From the NCBI GenBank assembly GCA_964504565.1, contig CAZDEY010000015.1:30196-94195 (forward strand): DNA of 64,000 bases, in the 5' to 3' direction. A program made the position numbers and the translations under genes. Under the pieces are notes generated by a model, which was given only the letters and a program-made list of their open reading frames with translations, was not told the origin of the DNA and did not search any database. This DNA comes from Cesiribacter sp964504565 (GTDB lineage: Bacteria; Bacteroidota; Bacteroidia; Cytophagales; Cyclobacteriaceae). Below, in pieces: positions 53,270 to 63,206 of the stretch; the stretch's first letter is position 1; every line of letters starts with the position of its first letter.

Positions 53270-53695
53270 TTAGAATATAAGGTTCTCTTTAGATTTTAGA
53301 TTTTCGTGATCAATAGTTTTTAAATACTGTAAGCCGGGTATTTGCTGAAGGGTTTGCGACAAATTTTCCCTATCAATATAATCGCCTTCACCCCGGAGCA
53401 TCAGTAAAAAATCAAACTGCTTTAATTCTGGTACCAGGTATCCGGTTTCCGACTCGTGAACTGATAAATTACGAATTAACCGTAATTCGGTATGCTCGGT
53501 GGTAAACACATAATTAGCTATCAGCAGCGGACTTTGGTGGTTTGTAAACTGAAGCTGAATATCTTTTTCTTTAACCAGTTTTACCGATAGCAACTGATTT
53601 ATGTACCAAGCCAGCTTAAAGCCCCGTAGCTGGCAAACCAGTGCCAATAGGGTAAAGTCATACTCGTAATCAATCAGTAAGCGGTTTTTTTTCAT
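53270..53695 (-). CDS. IPExxxVDY family protein
   Basis: A 141-residue protein with the motif VPELKQFDFLLML, which matches IPExxxVDY, at about residues 88-100. The family is typical of Bacteroidota and commonly next to pyk and acpP, as here. Function unknown. It sits 1 bp before pyk and is divergent from acpP, whose promoter region lies between. Confidence 0.9.
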   Translation of the reverse strand: MKKNRLLIDYEYDFTLLALVCQLRGFKLAWYINQLLSVKLVKEKDIQLQFTNHQSPLLIANYVFTTEHTELRLIRNLSVHESETGYLVPELKQFDFLLMLRGEGDYIDRENLSQTLQQIPGLQYLKTIDHENLKSKENLIF

Positions 53696-53833
53696 ATAAA
53701 TCGATCAACAAAAAAACCTATTGGACCAATGGTTGTTTACCCCATTGGGTAGTTTCAGCGGTAGATCGTGCTCAAGTTAAGTAAAAGTTTTTCAAGGCCG
53801 GCAAGGGTTTACCAGCAAAAATCCCCTCAAACG

Positions 53834-53862
53834 TTTGCATATACCCGCTACTTGGTAGTTTG
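53834..53862 (+). promoter_or_regulatory. Candidate promoter of acpP
   Basis: TTTG at 53834-53837 and TAGTTTG at 53856-53862, 18 bp apart, approximate the Bacteroidota -33 TTTG and -7 TAnnTTTG pair, though the -7 box has one spacer base too few. It lies 64 bp before the acpP ATG. Confidence 0.35.
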
Positions 53863-53925
53863 TTTTTATTTTAAAACTTCCATTTATTTGCAGCGGATAA
53901 TTTTCTAACCTAAATATTGAAACCA

Positions 53926-54162
53926 ATGTCCGAGATCGCTCAGAAAGTAAAACAGATCATTGTGGATAAGCTTGGAGTAGAAGAATCAGAGGTTACTCGT
54001 GAAGCCAGCTTCACTAATGACCTGGGTGCTGACTCGCTAGATACCGTAGAGCTTATTATGGAGTTTGAAAAAGAATTTAACATCTCTATTCCCGACGATC
54101 AAGCCGAAAATATCGGAACGGTTGGCCAAGCTATTGATTACCTGGAAGCCAACGTTAAATAA
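53926..54162 (+). CDS. acpP: Acyl carrier protein
   Basis: A 78-residue protein from the ATG at 53926 (a TTG lies 9 bp upstream). The phosphopantetheine serine is in GADSLDTVELIM and the acidic helix 2 follows. It carries fatty acyl chains in type II synthesis. It is followed by fabF after 27 bp and by rnc, the standard Bacteroidota order. Confidence 0.97.
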   Translation: MSEIAQKVKQIIVDKLGVEESEVTREASFTNDLGADSLDTVELIMEFEKEFNISIPDDQAENIGTVGQAIDYLEANVK

Positions 54163-54189
54163 AAACCCCTTTTTCTTCCCACACCTTTT

Positions 54190-55443
54190 ATGGAATTAAG
54201 AAGAGTTGTAGTAACAGGCTTAGGCGCAGTTACCCCCCTTGGCAATACTGTGCCGGAATACTGGCAAAACCTTGCCAAAGGGGTTAGCGGCGCCGGGCCT
54301 ATTACTAAATTCAATGCTGAAAAATTTAAAACCCGCTTTGCTTGCGAGGTTAAAGACTTTGATGTAACCCAGTATATTGACCGGAAGGAGGCCCGCAAAA
54401 TGGACCTTTTTACCCAATACGGTATAGCGGTTGCCCAACAAGCCTTTGACGATGCCGGTATGAATATGGATGAGCTTGACCCGGATCGGGTAGGTGTAAT
54501 CTGGGGTTCAGGTATTGGTGGGCTTACCACCTTTCAGCATGAGGTAGCCGATTTTACCCGTGGGGACGGCACCCCTCGTTTCAACCCATTCTTTATTCCT
54601 AAAATGATTGCGGATATATGCCCGGGTCTTATTTCTATGAGATTTGGCCTCCGCGGTCCTAATTTTACTACCGTTTCAGCCTGCGCTAGTTCTACCAACG
54701 CCCTAATCGATGCCTTTAATTATATACGGTTGGGCAAAGCCGATATATTGGTAAGCGGTGGTTCAGAAGCGGCGGTAACTGAAGCCGGTATCGGCGGATT
54801 TAACGCCATGCGCGCCTTAAGCGAGCGAAACGACGATCCTAAAACTGCTAGCCGCCCGTTTGATAAAGACCGGGATGGTTTTGTACTTGGCGAAGGTGCC
54901 GGAGCTCTAATAGTTGAGGAGTACGAGCATGCTAAACGCCGGGGCGCCAAAATATACTGCGAGATTATTGGCGGCGGCATGAGTGCTGATGCCTACCACA
55001 TGACTGCCCCCCACCCCGATGGACTGGGAGTTATAAAAGTTATGCGTAATACCTTGGAAGATGCCGGTATTGGCGCCGAGGATGTTGATTACGTTAACGT
55101 TCACGGTACCTCTACCCCACTGGGCGACGTAGGTGAAGCCAAAGCCATTCAGGAGGTATTTGGTGAGCACGCATACAATATTAATATTAGTTCTACCAAG
55201 AGCATGACCGGCCACCTGCTAGGTGCCGCCGGAGCAATTGAAGCTATTGCCAGCATAATGGCTATCGAACAAGGTATAGTACCTCCTACTATTAATCAGT
55301 TCAATCTGGATGAATCGCTTGATCCGAAATTAAACTTTACGTTTAACGAGGCGCAAAAACGTGAGATTAAGGTAGCCCTAAGCAACACATTTGGTTTCGG
55401 TGGCCATAATTTCAGCATCCTGTTACGCAAACTTAATGGGTAG
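54190..55443 (+). CDS. fabF: 3-oxoacyl-[acyl-carrier-protein] synthase II
   Basis: A 417-residue KASII. It condenses malonyl-ACP with acyl-ACP. The active-site Cys is in STVSACASSTNAL, His residues in VHGTSTPLGD and STKSMTGHLLGAAGAIE. Full length. The stop overlaps the GTG of rnc by one base. Confidence 0.97.
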   Translation: MELRRVVVTGLGAVTPLGNTVPEYWQNLAKGVSGAGPITKFNAEKFKTRFACEVKDFDVTQYIDRKEARKMDLFTQYGIAVAQQAFDDAGMNMDELDPDRVGVIWGSGIGGLTTFQHEVADFTRGDGTPRFNPFFIPKMIADICPGLISMRFGLRGPNFTTVSACASSTNALIDAFNYIRLGKADILVSGGSEAAVTEAGIGGFNAMRALSERNDDPKTASRPFDKDRDGFVLGEGAGALIVEEYEHAKRRGAKIYCEIIGGGMSADAYHMTAPHPDGLGVIKVMRNTLEDAGIGAEDVDYVNVHGTSTPLGDVGEAKAIQEVFGEHAYNINISSTKSMTGHLLGAAGAIEAIASIMAIEQGIVPPTINQFNLDESLDPKLNFTFNEAQKREIKVALSNTFGFGGHNFSILLRKLNG

Positions 55444-56186
55444 TGGCCAATTGGGTTAAACGCTCGCTTCATCGCCTGCGGCCCCGTTCGCTTACTGATC
55501 GCCAACTGGCAGCTTCTATCCGGACTATTGTTGGGGTTAGCCCCGCTAACCTTAAAGTTTATCAGCTTGCGCTCAAGCATAAATCAATGGCTACCGTAGA
55601 GCCAAATGGTTTCCGCAGTTCAAACGAACGGTTGGAATATTTGGGCGATGCTATACTCGGTGCAGTCGTGGCCGATTACCTTTTCCGAAAGTACCCTTTT
55701 GAACAAGAGGGTTTTCTAACCGAAATCAGAAGCCGCATAGTAAACCGGGAATCGCTCAATAATTTAGGCCGACAGTTGGGCTTAGAAGGCTTAGTTAGGT
55801 TTGATTCCAAATTAAGAAAAGAAAGCTACCGAACAATTTTCGGCAACGCCCTGGAGGCCCTAATTGGCGCCTTGTATCTTGACTGGGGCTATCGCATAAC
55901 GGCCGATTTTATTGAAAACCGTATACTGCATTCCTATATTGACCTGGAGCATTTAGTTGTTACCCCGCATAATTACAAAAGCCTGCTTATTGAATGGGCT
56001 CAGAAAAATAATAAAAAAGTCAGCTTCGAAATAACTGGTCACGAGGATAGTCAAATCCACGACTTTACTGCTGAATTGTACTTAGGCCAAGAACTTATAG
56101 CCACCGGCAGGGGCAGCAGCAAAAAGAAGGCTGAGAAAGATGCCAGCCGAAAAGCCTGGGAAAAGTTAGGCTTAGACACTGATTAA
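55443..56186 (+). CDS. rnc: Ribonuclease III
   Basis: A 247-residue double-strand RNase. The signature NERLEYLGDAILG and the later DWGY/EALIGALYLD segment give the catalytic acidic residues; a dsRNA-binding domain follows from about 175 (NYKSLLIEWAQKNNKK ... GSSKKKAEKDASRKAWEKL). Its GTG start is fused with the fabF stop. Processes rRNA and antisense pairs. Confidence 0.95.
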   Translation: MANWVKRSLHRLRPRSLTDRQLAASIRTIVGVSPANLKVYQLALKHKSMATVEPNGFRSSNERLEYLGDAILGAVVADYLFRKYPFEQEGFLTEIRSRIVNRESLNNLGRQLGLEGLVRFDSKLRKESYRTIFGNALEALIGALYLDWGYRITADFIENRILHSYIDLEHLVVTPHNYKSLLIEWAQKNNKKVSFEITGHEDSQIHDFTAELYLGQELIATGRGSSKKKAEKDASRKAWEKLGLDTD

Positions 56187-56234
56187 AGCGCTACTTGCCC
56201 TATATTGGGGCTTTTACCATGCATATATTTTTTT

Positions 56235-58121
56235 ATGAGCCTAGTACGAGTAGCCGCCGCCGCCCTTAACCAAACCCCGCTAGATTGGGCCAATAACTTA
56301 GCTAATATTGAACAAGCTATACAGGAAGCGCTCGCAAAAAAGGTAGATATTTTACTATTACCCGAAATGTGCGTAAGCGGCTACGGCTGCGAGGATGTTT
56401 TCCTGAGTGAGTGGTTACCAACCAAAACGCTGCAGCTTATCAACGAAATTAGGGATATGACCAAAGGCCTTACCCTGGCATTTGGCGTACCCTACCGCTA
56501 TAAAGGCGATTTATATAATTGTGCCTGTATAATTTCAGACAGAAAAATTGTAGGCATGACAGCCAAGCAGTGGCTGGCCAACGACGGCGTTCACTACGAA
56601 ACTCGCTGGTTTACTCCTTGGCCCGCCGGCAAAACCATCGAGGCCAACCTACACGGCGATACCTTTCCGTTCGGTGATGTAGTATATGAACTTCACGGGA
56701 TAAAAATTGCCTTCGAAATTTGCGAAGATGCCTGGCGCAGCACCAGCCGACCGGCCATCCGGCACCACGAGAAAAACGTAGATTTAATACTTAATCCCAG
56801 TGCCAGCCATTTTGCGTTTGGCAAAAGTGCTTTGCGGAAAGATTTAGTCTGCACCAGCAGCCAGCTTTATAAGTGCACCTATGTTTATGCCAATTTATTA
56901 GGTAATGAGGCCGGCCGAATGATATACGATGGTGACTGCTTTATTACTCACCACGGCGAATTGGTACAGCGCAGTTGCCGCCTTTCCTACAAGAATGTTG
57001 ACCTGATTTACGCCGATGTTGACTTTGCCAACCGAAGGTTTGTAAACCAGCAAATCTGCGATGACCCTCAGGATAAGGATACCGAATTTATTAAAGCCGG
57101 CAGCCTGGCTTTATTCGATTATATGCGCAAAAGCCGAAGCCGAGGTTTTGTACTAAGCCTGAGCGGCGGAGCCGATAGTAGTATTTGCGCCGTAATGGTA
57201 TCGGAAATGGTTAGGAGAGGGTGCAATGAATTGGGTACGGAAGATTTTTTGAAGAAATGCGGCTTTAAACAATTGTGGCAGGACCTAAGTGCCCTGAACC
57301 TAAAGGAAAAGGAACAAGCCCGCTGGATTTGCCACCGATTGCTTACTACTGCTTATCAGGGTACTCAAAATAGTTCGGACGATACGTATAATTCCGCCAA
57401 AACTTTGGCTGAAGACATTGGCGCAACTTTTCACCGCTGGGATATTGATGAAGAAGTTAAAAGTTATACCGAAAAAGCTGAAAAAGCCTTAGGGCGAAAA
57501 CTAACCTGGGAGCAGGATGATATTACCCTGCAAAATATTCAGGCCCGGGCCCGCTCGCCAATCATCTGGATGTTCGCTAACGTACACAATGCGCTATTGC
57601 TTACCACCTCTAACCGCTCGGAGGGCGATGTAGGCTATGCAACTATGGACGGTGACACCAGTGGCTCAATTTCACCCATTGCCGGAGTTGATAAATTTTT
57701 TGTAATCAACTGGTTGCGTTGGGCCGAGCACGCTTTAGGCTACCGTGGCTTAGCACCGGTTAACGCCCTACAGCCTAGTGCCGAACTACGTCCGCAGGAG
57801 CAAACCCAAACTGATGAGGAAGACCTAATGCCTTACGCTATTATGGTAGCTATTGAGCGAACGGCTATTCTGGAACGCTACTCGCCCCGTCAGGTATACC
57901 AAATTCTTAAAGGGCAAAATCTGGCTTCCAACCAAAATTTAAGGAGCTACATAGTAAAGTTTTTCCGCCTATGGTCGCGTAATCAGTGGAAACGCGAACG
58001 TTTGGCCCCGGCCTTCCACCTGGATGATTTTAACGTGGATCCCCGCAGTTGGTGCCGTTTCCCTATTCTATCGGGTGGCTTTAACGATGAATTGCTAGAA
58101 CTGGAAAGTATAGAAGATTAA
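56235..58121 (+). CDS. nadE: Glutamine-dependent NAD+ synthetase
   Basis: A 628-residue enzyme from the ATG at 56235. The N-terminal nitrilase-like domain (residues 1-290) carries LLLPEMCVSGYG, the Lys in PYRYKGDLYN and the Cys in FEICEDAWR, releasing ammonia from Gln; the C-terminal synthetase domain carries the PP-loop LSLSGGADSSI. It makes NAD+ from nicotinic acid adenine dinucleotide. An in-frame ATG at 56205 exists, but the conserved start MSLVRVAAA is at 56235. Confidence 0.94.
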   Translation: MSLVRVAAAALNQTPLDWANNLANIEQAIQEALAKKVDILLLPEMCVSGYGCEDVFLSEWLPTKTLQLINEIRDMTKGLTLAFGVPYRYKGDLYNCACIISDRKIVGMTAKQWLANDGVHYETRWFTPWPAGKTIEANLHGDTFPFGDVVYELHGIKIAFEICEDAWRSTSRPAIRHHEKNVDLILNPSASHFAFGKSALRKDLVCTSSQLYKCTYVYANLLGNEAGRMIYDGDCFITHHGELVQRSCRLSYKNVDLIYADVDFANRRFVNQQICDDPQDKDTEFIKAGSLALFDYMRKSRSRGFVLSLSGGADSSICAVMVSEMVRRGCNELGTEDFLKKCGFKQLWQDLSALNLKEKEQARWICHRLLTTAYQGTQNSSDDTYNSAKTLAEDIGATFHRWDIDEEVKSYTEKAEKALGRKLTWEQDDITLQNIQARARSPIIWMFANVHNALLLTTSNRSEGDVGYATMDGDTSGSISPIAGVDKFFVINWLRWAEHALGYRGLAPVNALQPSAELRPQEQTQTDEEDLMPYAIMVAIERTAILERYSPRQVYQILKGQNLASNQNLRSYIVKFFRLWSRNQWKRERLAPAFHLDDFNVDPRSWCRFPILSGGFNDELLELESIED

Positions 58122-58172
58122 GGGGCTTATAGCGTTATTTTTCGTAAACTTGCGAATTAACAAGATAGATTC

Positions 58173-59321
58173 ATGAGTGAGCTAGCCTATATAGTTTGGG
58201 ATATGAACCCGGCCATTTTTAAAGCCTTTGGCCTGGAAATTAGGTGGTATGGACTCTTATTTGCCCTAGGCTTCTTAATTAGCCAGCAAATAATGTTCTA
58301 CATGTATCGTACCGAGGGTAAACCCGAACGCGATGTAGAGACCCTAACTATCTTTATGATTGTGGCTACTATTATTGGTGCCCGCTTGGGTCACGTATTT
58401 TTTTACGAGCCGGCTCGTTTTCTGGCTAACCCTCTTGATATAATCAAGGTATGGCAGGGTGGTTTGGCCAGTCACGGAGCTGCTATCGGTATTCTTACAG
58501 CGCTCTACTTATACGTTTCCTATTACGTTAATATTAGCTTTAGCAAGTTTGAATGGAAAAAGCGAAAACGGCCAGGACAGTCTTACCTGTGGGTAGTAGA
58601 TAGAATTGTAATTGTAGTTGCCCTTACCGGTGCCTTAATCCGGATGGGTAATTTTATGAACAGCGAAATTGTAGGCAAACCTACCGGCGATGAGGGCGGT
58701 GTTGTATTTGCCCACTGGCTGGAAAACTCACTGGAAAGCTTTGGGCAGGGAAACCTTATAGCCAATGCCGATGCAACTACTTACGAAAACACTACCCCTG
58801 AGGGCATGAGCCACCCAATTGCGGTGGATATAGAATTTAAACCGGGCTACAGCCTAGAACAGGTTAAGCAAATAATGGACAATCAGGTTATGCCCTATCT
58901 GCAACGTTCAGTTACAATCGGTAAGTTTTTTATAGTGGATGAAAACCAAAACTTTACCCAGCAGATAAGCTTAAAGAATGGTAAAGTTACCGGCTTTTTA
59001 GTAGCCGACGGACTACCGCGCTACCCTACTCAACTGTATGAGGCCGCTACCTATTTTCTTATTTTTATCTTACTTTTTGCAATTTGGTTTAAATTAAAGG
59101 AAAGAACCCCCGAAGGATTACTGTTAGGTCTTTTTCTGATCTCGGTCTTCGGAATGCGTTTTGTATGGGAATTTTGGAAAGCTAACCAGGAACAATTTGA
59201 AGAAGGCTTACCTATTAATATGGGCCAAATTTTAAGTATTCCTTTGATAGTTGCCGGAATAGCGTTGCTTTTCTACAGTCTAAGCAGAAAAAACCAGTCT
59301 AAAGCCAAAGTTTCAGCTTAA
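58173..59321 (+). CDS. lgt: Prolipoprotein diacylglyceryl transferase with long periplasmic insert
   Basis: A 382-residue membrane enzyme that attaches diacylglycerol to lipoprotein Cys. GGLASHGAAIG, LIRMGNFMNSEIVG (R157, N160, N163) and PRYPTQLYEA are the conserved parts. Compared with the about 290-residue E. coli enzyme it has an extra segment of about 100 residues (182-281) between the core region and the PRYPTQLYE motif. The catalytic residues are kept, so it should be active. It follows nadE by 51 bp. Confidence 0.93.
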   Translation: MSELAYIVWDMNPAIFKAFGLEIRWYGLLFALGFLISQQIMFYMYRTEGKPERDVETLTIFMIVATIIGARLGHVFFYEPARFLANPLDIIKVWQGGLASHGAAIGILTALYLYVSYYVNISFSKFEWKKRKRPGQSYLWVVDRIVIVVALTGALIRMGNFMNSEIVGKPTGDEGGVVFAHWLENSLESFGQGNLIANADATTYENTTPEGMSHPIAVDIEFKPGYSLEQVKQIMDNQVMPYLQRSVTIGKFFIVDENQNFTQQISLKNGKVTGFLVADGLPRYPTQLYEAATYFLIFILLFAIWFKLKERTPEGLLLGLFLISVFGMRFVWEFWKANQEQFEEGLPINMGQILSIPLIVAGIALLFYSLSRKNQSKAKVSA

Positions 59322-59379
59322 AAATTTACTACCGTAGCCACTCTTATTTAGAGTAATTTAGCTAAATTATAGGCTTATC

Positions 59380-60840
59380 ATGAGTCTAAGGGTTGCTTGC
59401 TATTTGGTTTGGGTATTTTTAGTGCTGGGAAGTACAATAGCAAAATCCAATTCACAGAACTCAATCTCCACAGACACGCTTAAAACTTCTGGACAGTATC
59501 TAGCAGTGGCCGACAGCCAGGTAGTTATTGGGTCAGTAATTCTGGACGGTAATATTAAAACCAAGGATTTTATTATTACCCGCGAAATGTACCTCACGCC
59601 AGGTACTGTGGTAACCCGAAATGAACTGGCAGAAAGGCTGGAACGTGATCGGCAACGAATATATAATACTCAGCTATTTACTACCGTAGGTGCTAGTATT
59701 ATTCCGGGCGATAGTTCTCAGGTTGATATTTTTATTCAAGTGCAGGAACGCTGGTATTTTGTACCGAACCTTATTTTTAAACTTGCTGACCGAAACTTTA
59801 ACGACTGGTGGACTAACCAAAACCGGGATTTAAGCCGGGTTAACTACGGCCTTAGGTTAAAACACGGAAATTTTCTGGGTCGCGCCCAAAAAGTGGCGGT
59901 ACAGGCCCAGTTTGGCTTTACCCGAAATTACCGGCTTAATTATATAAACCCCTACATAAACCGAAACCAAAATACCGGCTTGTCTTTTACCTATTCCTTT
60001 AGCGAAAATCGGGCAGTAGCGGTTAAAACGGTTCGAAACAAGCAGGTTTTTAGCAGCAAGCCCTACATTGTGCGGCAGGGGCAAACGGTAAGCGCGGTAG
60101 TTACCCGCCGGCAATCGTACAATTCCCTTCATTTAGTTGGGGCAACCTACAGCCATACCAATTTTGCCGATACCATTCTGGTTGAAAACCCGGAATATGT
60201 TAATGGCTCCAAAAGTAAATTAGAGTTCCTGAGTATATTTTATGGGTTTTCGCACAACAAAGTTGATCATGTAGGCTATCCGCTACAAGGCTTTTATATA
60301 AATGCTAGTACAGATTACCTGGACCAGCTGCCTACTTCGCGGCCGTCTTTATTTTCCGCTTCGGCCACCGGGGCTTATTTTAGTGATTTCGGTAAAAAAT
60401 GGTACTGGAATACCCTACTACATACCCGGGTGAGCAGCCTTAACGACCCGCCCTACACCCTTCAGGGAAGCTTAGGATACGGCCGTAATACGGTTAGAGG
60501 CCTTGAGCTTTACGTAATGGAGGGCCAGCATCACGCCCTAAGCCGTAACGAACTTAAATACGAAGCTTTTAATAAAGCCTTTAGCTTAGGCCAGCTTATG
60601 CCGTTCGATCAGTTCAGGGAAGTACCATTGCGCTTGTACCCCAAGGTTTACTTTGATGCCGCCTTTGCCTACCGCAGCACTACCAGCAACGGTAACGACC
60701 TACTACTAAACCGAGCCGTTTGGGGCACTGGTTTTGGTTTAGATATCGTTAGTTACTACGACTTTGTACTTAAATTAGAATATTCATTTAACGATTTAGG
60801 CGAAAGTGGCTTTTTCTTCCACCTAAATAGTGGATTTTAG
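59380..60840 (+). CDS. BamA/TamA-superfamily outer-membrane protein (Omp85-like)
   Basis: A 486-residue exported protein with a signal peptide, one POTRA-like unit at about 45-125 (DGNIKTKDFIITREMYLTPG ... IQVQERWYFVPN) and a C-terminal barrel ending in aromatic residues (FFFHLNSGF). It is shorter than BamA, which has five POTRAs, and is like the compact Omp85 proteins of Bacteroidota. It should fold or move a substrate in the outer membrane. Confidence 0.82.
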   Translation: MSLRVACYLVWVFLVLGSTIAKSNSQNSISTDTLKTSGQYLAVADSQVVIGSVILDGNIKTKDFIITREMYLTPGTVVTRNELAERLERDRQRIYNTQLFTTVGASIIPGDSSQVDIFIQVQERWYFVPNLIFKLADRNFNDWWTNQNRDLSRVNYGLRLKHGNFLGRAQKVAVQAQFGFTRNYRLNYINPYINRNQNTGLSFTYSFSENRAVAVKTVRNKQVFSSKPYIVRQGQTVSAVVTRRQSYNSLHLVGATYSHTNFADTILVENPEYVNGSKSKLEFLSIFYGFSHNKVDHVGYPLQGFYINASTDYLDQLPTSRPSLFSASATGAYFSDFGKKWYWNTLLHTRVSSLNDPPYTLQGSLGYGRNTVRGLELYVMEGQHHALSRNELKYEAFNKAFSLGQLMPFDQFREVPLRLYPKVYFDAAFAYRSTTSNGNDLLLNRAVWGTGFGLDIVSYYDFVLKLEYSFNDLGESGFFFHLNSGF

Positions 60841-60879
60841 TATCTTGGCCTACCAAGTATTTACTGTTAAATTTTAATT

Positions 60880-63078
60880 ATGAAAAAAGGATTTTTAGCG
60901 CTCATTGCGTTGGTTATGCTGGCCGGCCCACCCTTGCGGGCCAACGAAGGTATGTGGCTTCCGCTACTGCTTAATATGAACGAAGGCGATATGCAGAAAC
61001 TCGGCTTAAAGCTTTCAGCCGATGAAATCTATAGCGTAAACCGTAGTTCCCTTAAAGATGCAATCGTTTCCCTGGGTGGTTTTTGTACCGGAGAAATTAT
61101 TTCTGGCGAAGGTTTACTGCTGACTAACCACCACTGCGGTTACGGGGCAATTCAGAGCCATAGTTCAGTAGAAAACGATTATTTAACGGATGGCTTCTGG
61201 GCCATGACCCGCGAGGAAGAATTGCCTAATGAGGGTTTATTCGTTCGCTTCCTGGTTCGTATGGAAGATGTAACCGCTAAGGTTAACGCCCAACTTAATG
61301 CCCAAATGAGCGAGGAAGAGCGGGCTAAAGCTATTGCGGCCGTTACCAAGCAAATTGCCGAAGAAGCTAAAGGCAATACTCACTACGATGCTATGGTTAA
61401 GGAATACTTCGAGGGTAACGAATTCTACCTTCTGGTATACGAAACCTTTACCGACGTGCGCCTGGTAGGTGCCCCACCGGAAAGCGTAGGCAAATACGGT
61501 GGCGATACCGATAACTGGATGTGGCCCCGCCATACCGGCGACTTTAGCCTGTTTCGCGTATACAGTGGCCCCGATGGTAAGCCGGCTGAATATTCCAAAG
61601 ACAACATTCCCCTGAAGCCTAAACACCACCTGCCGGTAAGCTTACAGGGCGTACAAGAAGGCGATTTTGCTATGGTTATGGGCTACCCGGGTAGTACCGA
61701 TCGTTACCTGACTTCGTACGGAATTAAGCAGGCGCTGGACCAGACTAACCCTACCCGCGTTAAAATTCGGGAAGAACGCCTCCGTATTCTTAAAGAAGAT
61801 ATGGATGCCGATAAGGATACCCGTATAAAATACGCCAGCAAGTACGCCAGCGTAAGCAATTACTGGAAGTACTTTATTGGCCAAAGCGAAGGCTTAAAAA
61901 AGCTACAGGTTCTGAACAAGAAGCAGAATCTGGAAAAACAATTTATTACCTGGGCAACGGCTAATGCCGAAAGGAAAAAAGAATACGGAGAGGCCCTAAG
62001 CCTTATTGACAAGAGCTACGCCGAAAGTAATGATGCTAACCTTAGCTACCTCTATCTGATTGAAGCGGTATTTGGTTCGGAAATTATTCGCTACGCCAAT
62101 GGTTTCCGCAGCCTGGAAGGTGCGCTTAAAAGTGAAAAACAAGAAGCTATTACCGAAGCGGCCAATGCCCTTAAAGAACGGGCTCCGGACTATTACAAAG
62201 ACTACAATGCAGCTACCGACGAAAAGGTAATGGCTGCCTTAATAGAAATGTACTATGAAGATGTGCCTAAAGCCGATCATCCGGAAATATTCAAGACCAT
62301 TGAGAACGAATATAAAGGTGATTTTAAAAAGTGGGCAGATGATATGTTTGACAACAGCGTTTTTGCCAGTCAAGATAAGCTTATGAAGTTTTTGGACGAT
62401 CCTAAGTTAAAAACCCTGCAGGAAGACCTGGCCTACGTAGCAGCGCAATCGTTTATGAATAATTATTATCAGAACATTCGCCCTAAAACTACCGAGTTAT
62501 ACGCCATGCGCGATAAGGGCAACCGCCTTTTCGTTAAAGGTTTACGCCAGATGATGCCCGATAAAAAATTCTACCCTAACGCCAACAGCACTATGCGCTT
62601 AACCTTTGGCACGGTGGGCAGCTACGAACCTCGCGATGCAGTAGAGTATGAGTATTATACCACTATGGAAGGCGTAATGCAGAAAATGGATAATTCTGAT
62701 CCGGAGTTTGTAGTGCCTGATAAATTAGTAGAGCTGTACAATAAAAAGGACTACGGACAGTATACTAACAAGCAGGGTGAGTTACCGGTAGCCTTTATTA
62801 CTAATAACGATATTACCGGCGGTAACAGCGGTAGCCCGGTAATTGATGGCGAGGGCCGGTTAATTGGTTTGGCGTTCGACGGTAACTGGGAAGCCATGAG
62901 CGGCGATATAGCCTTTGAACCCGAGCTTCAGCGCTGTATTAATGTCGATATTCGCTACGTACTATTTATTATGGATAAATACGCCGGAGCAGGTCACTTA
63001 GTTAACGAAATGACCCTAGTTAAGGCTGATACTAAAGAAGCCTCTACCGGCAAAAAGAAAAACAAAGGCAAAAAATAG
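60880..63078 (+). CDS. S46 family dipeptidyl-peptidase, DPP7-type
   Basis: A 732-residue exported serine peptidase. Catalytic triad: H85 (LLTNHHCGYG), D221 (PRHTGDFSLF), S650 (GGNSGSPVI). G668 in GLAFDGNWEA aligns with residue 673 of Porphyromonas enzymes, where Gly marks DPP7 (prefers hydrophobic P1) and Arg marks DPP11 (Asp/Glu). So DPP7-type cleavage is expected. A signal peptide (1-21) puts it in the periplasm; the Lys-rich tail (GKKKNKGKK) is unusual. A terminator follows. Confidence 0.94.
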   Translation: MKKGFLALIALVMLAGPPLRANEGMWLPLLLNMNEGDMQKLGLKLSADEIYSVNRSSLKDAIVSLGGFCTGEIISGEGLLLTNHHCGYGAIQSHSSVENDYLTDGFWAMTREEELPNEGLFVRFLVRMEDVTAKVNAQLNAQMSEEERAKAIAAVTKQIAEEAKGNTHYDAMVKEYFEGNEFYLLVYETFTDVRLVGAPPESVGKYGGDTDNWMWPRHTGDFSLFRVYSGPDGKPAEYSKDNIPLKPKHHLPVSLQGVQEGDFAMVMGYPGSTDRYLTSYGIKQALDQTNPTRVKIREERLRILKEDMDADKDTRIKYASKYASVSNYWKYFIGQSEGLKKLQVLNKKQNLEKQFITWATANAERKKEYGEALSLIDKSYAESNDANLSYLYLIEAVFGSEIIRYANGFRSLEGALKSEKQEAITEAANALKERAPDYYKDYNAATDEKVMAALIEMYYEDVPKADHPEIFKTIENEYKGDFKKWADDMFDNSVFASQDKLMKFLDDPKLKTLQEDLAYVAAQSFMNNYYQNIRPKTTELYAMRDKGNRLFVKGLRQMMPDKKFYPNANSTMRLTFGTVGSYEPRDAVEYEYYTTMEGVMQKMDNSDPEFVVPDKLVELYNKKDYGQYTNKQGELPVAFITNNDITGGNSGSPVIDGEGRLIGLAFDGNWEAMSGDIAFEPELQRCINVDIRYVLFIMDKYAGAGHLVNEMTLVKADTKEASTGKKKNKGKK

Positions 63079-63108
63079 TTAATCAAATTACTTGTTAATC
63101 AACAATTT

Positions 63109-63135
63109 AAGCTGAGGACTATTAATCCTCAGCTT
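63109..63135 (+). terminator. Terminator of the S46 peptidase gene
   Basis: Perfect 10-bp stem (63109-63118 with 63126-63135) with a 7-nt loop and a following T-run, 31 bp past the stop codon. Confidence 0.85.
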
Positions 63136-63206
63136 TTTTATTTTATAGCCTCCATACTTCTTGGCACGGTTTTTTCAAACTTCTAGACAAACACAACAGA
63201 AGAGCC

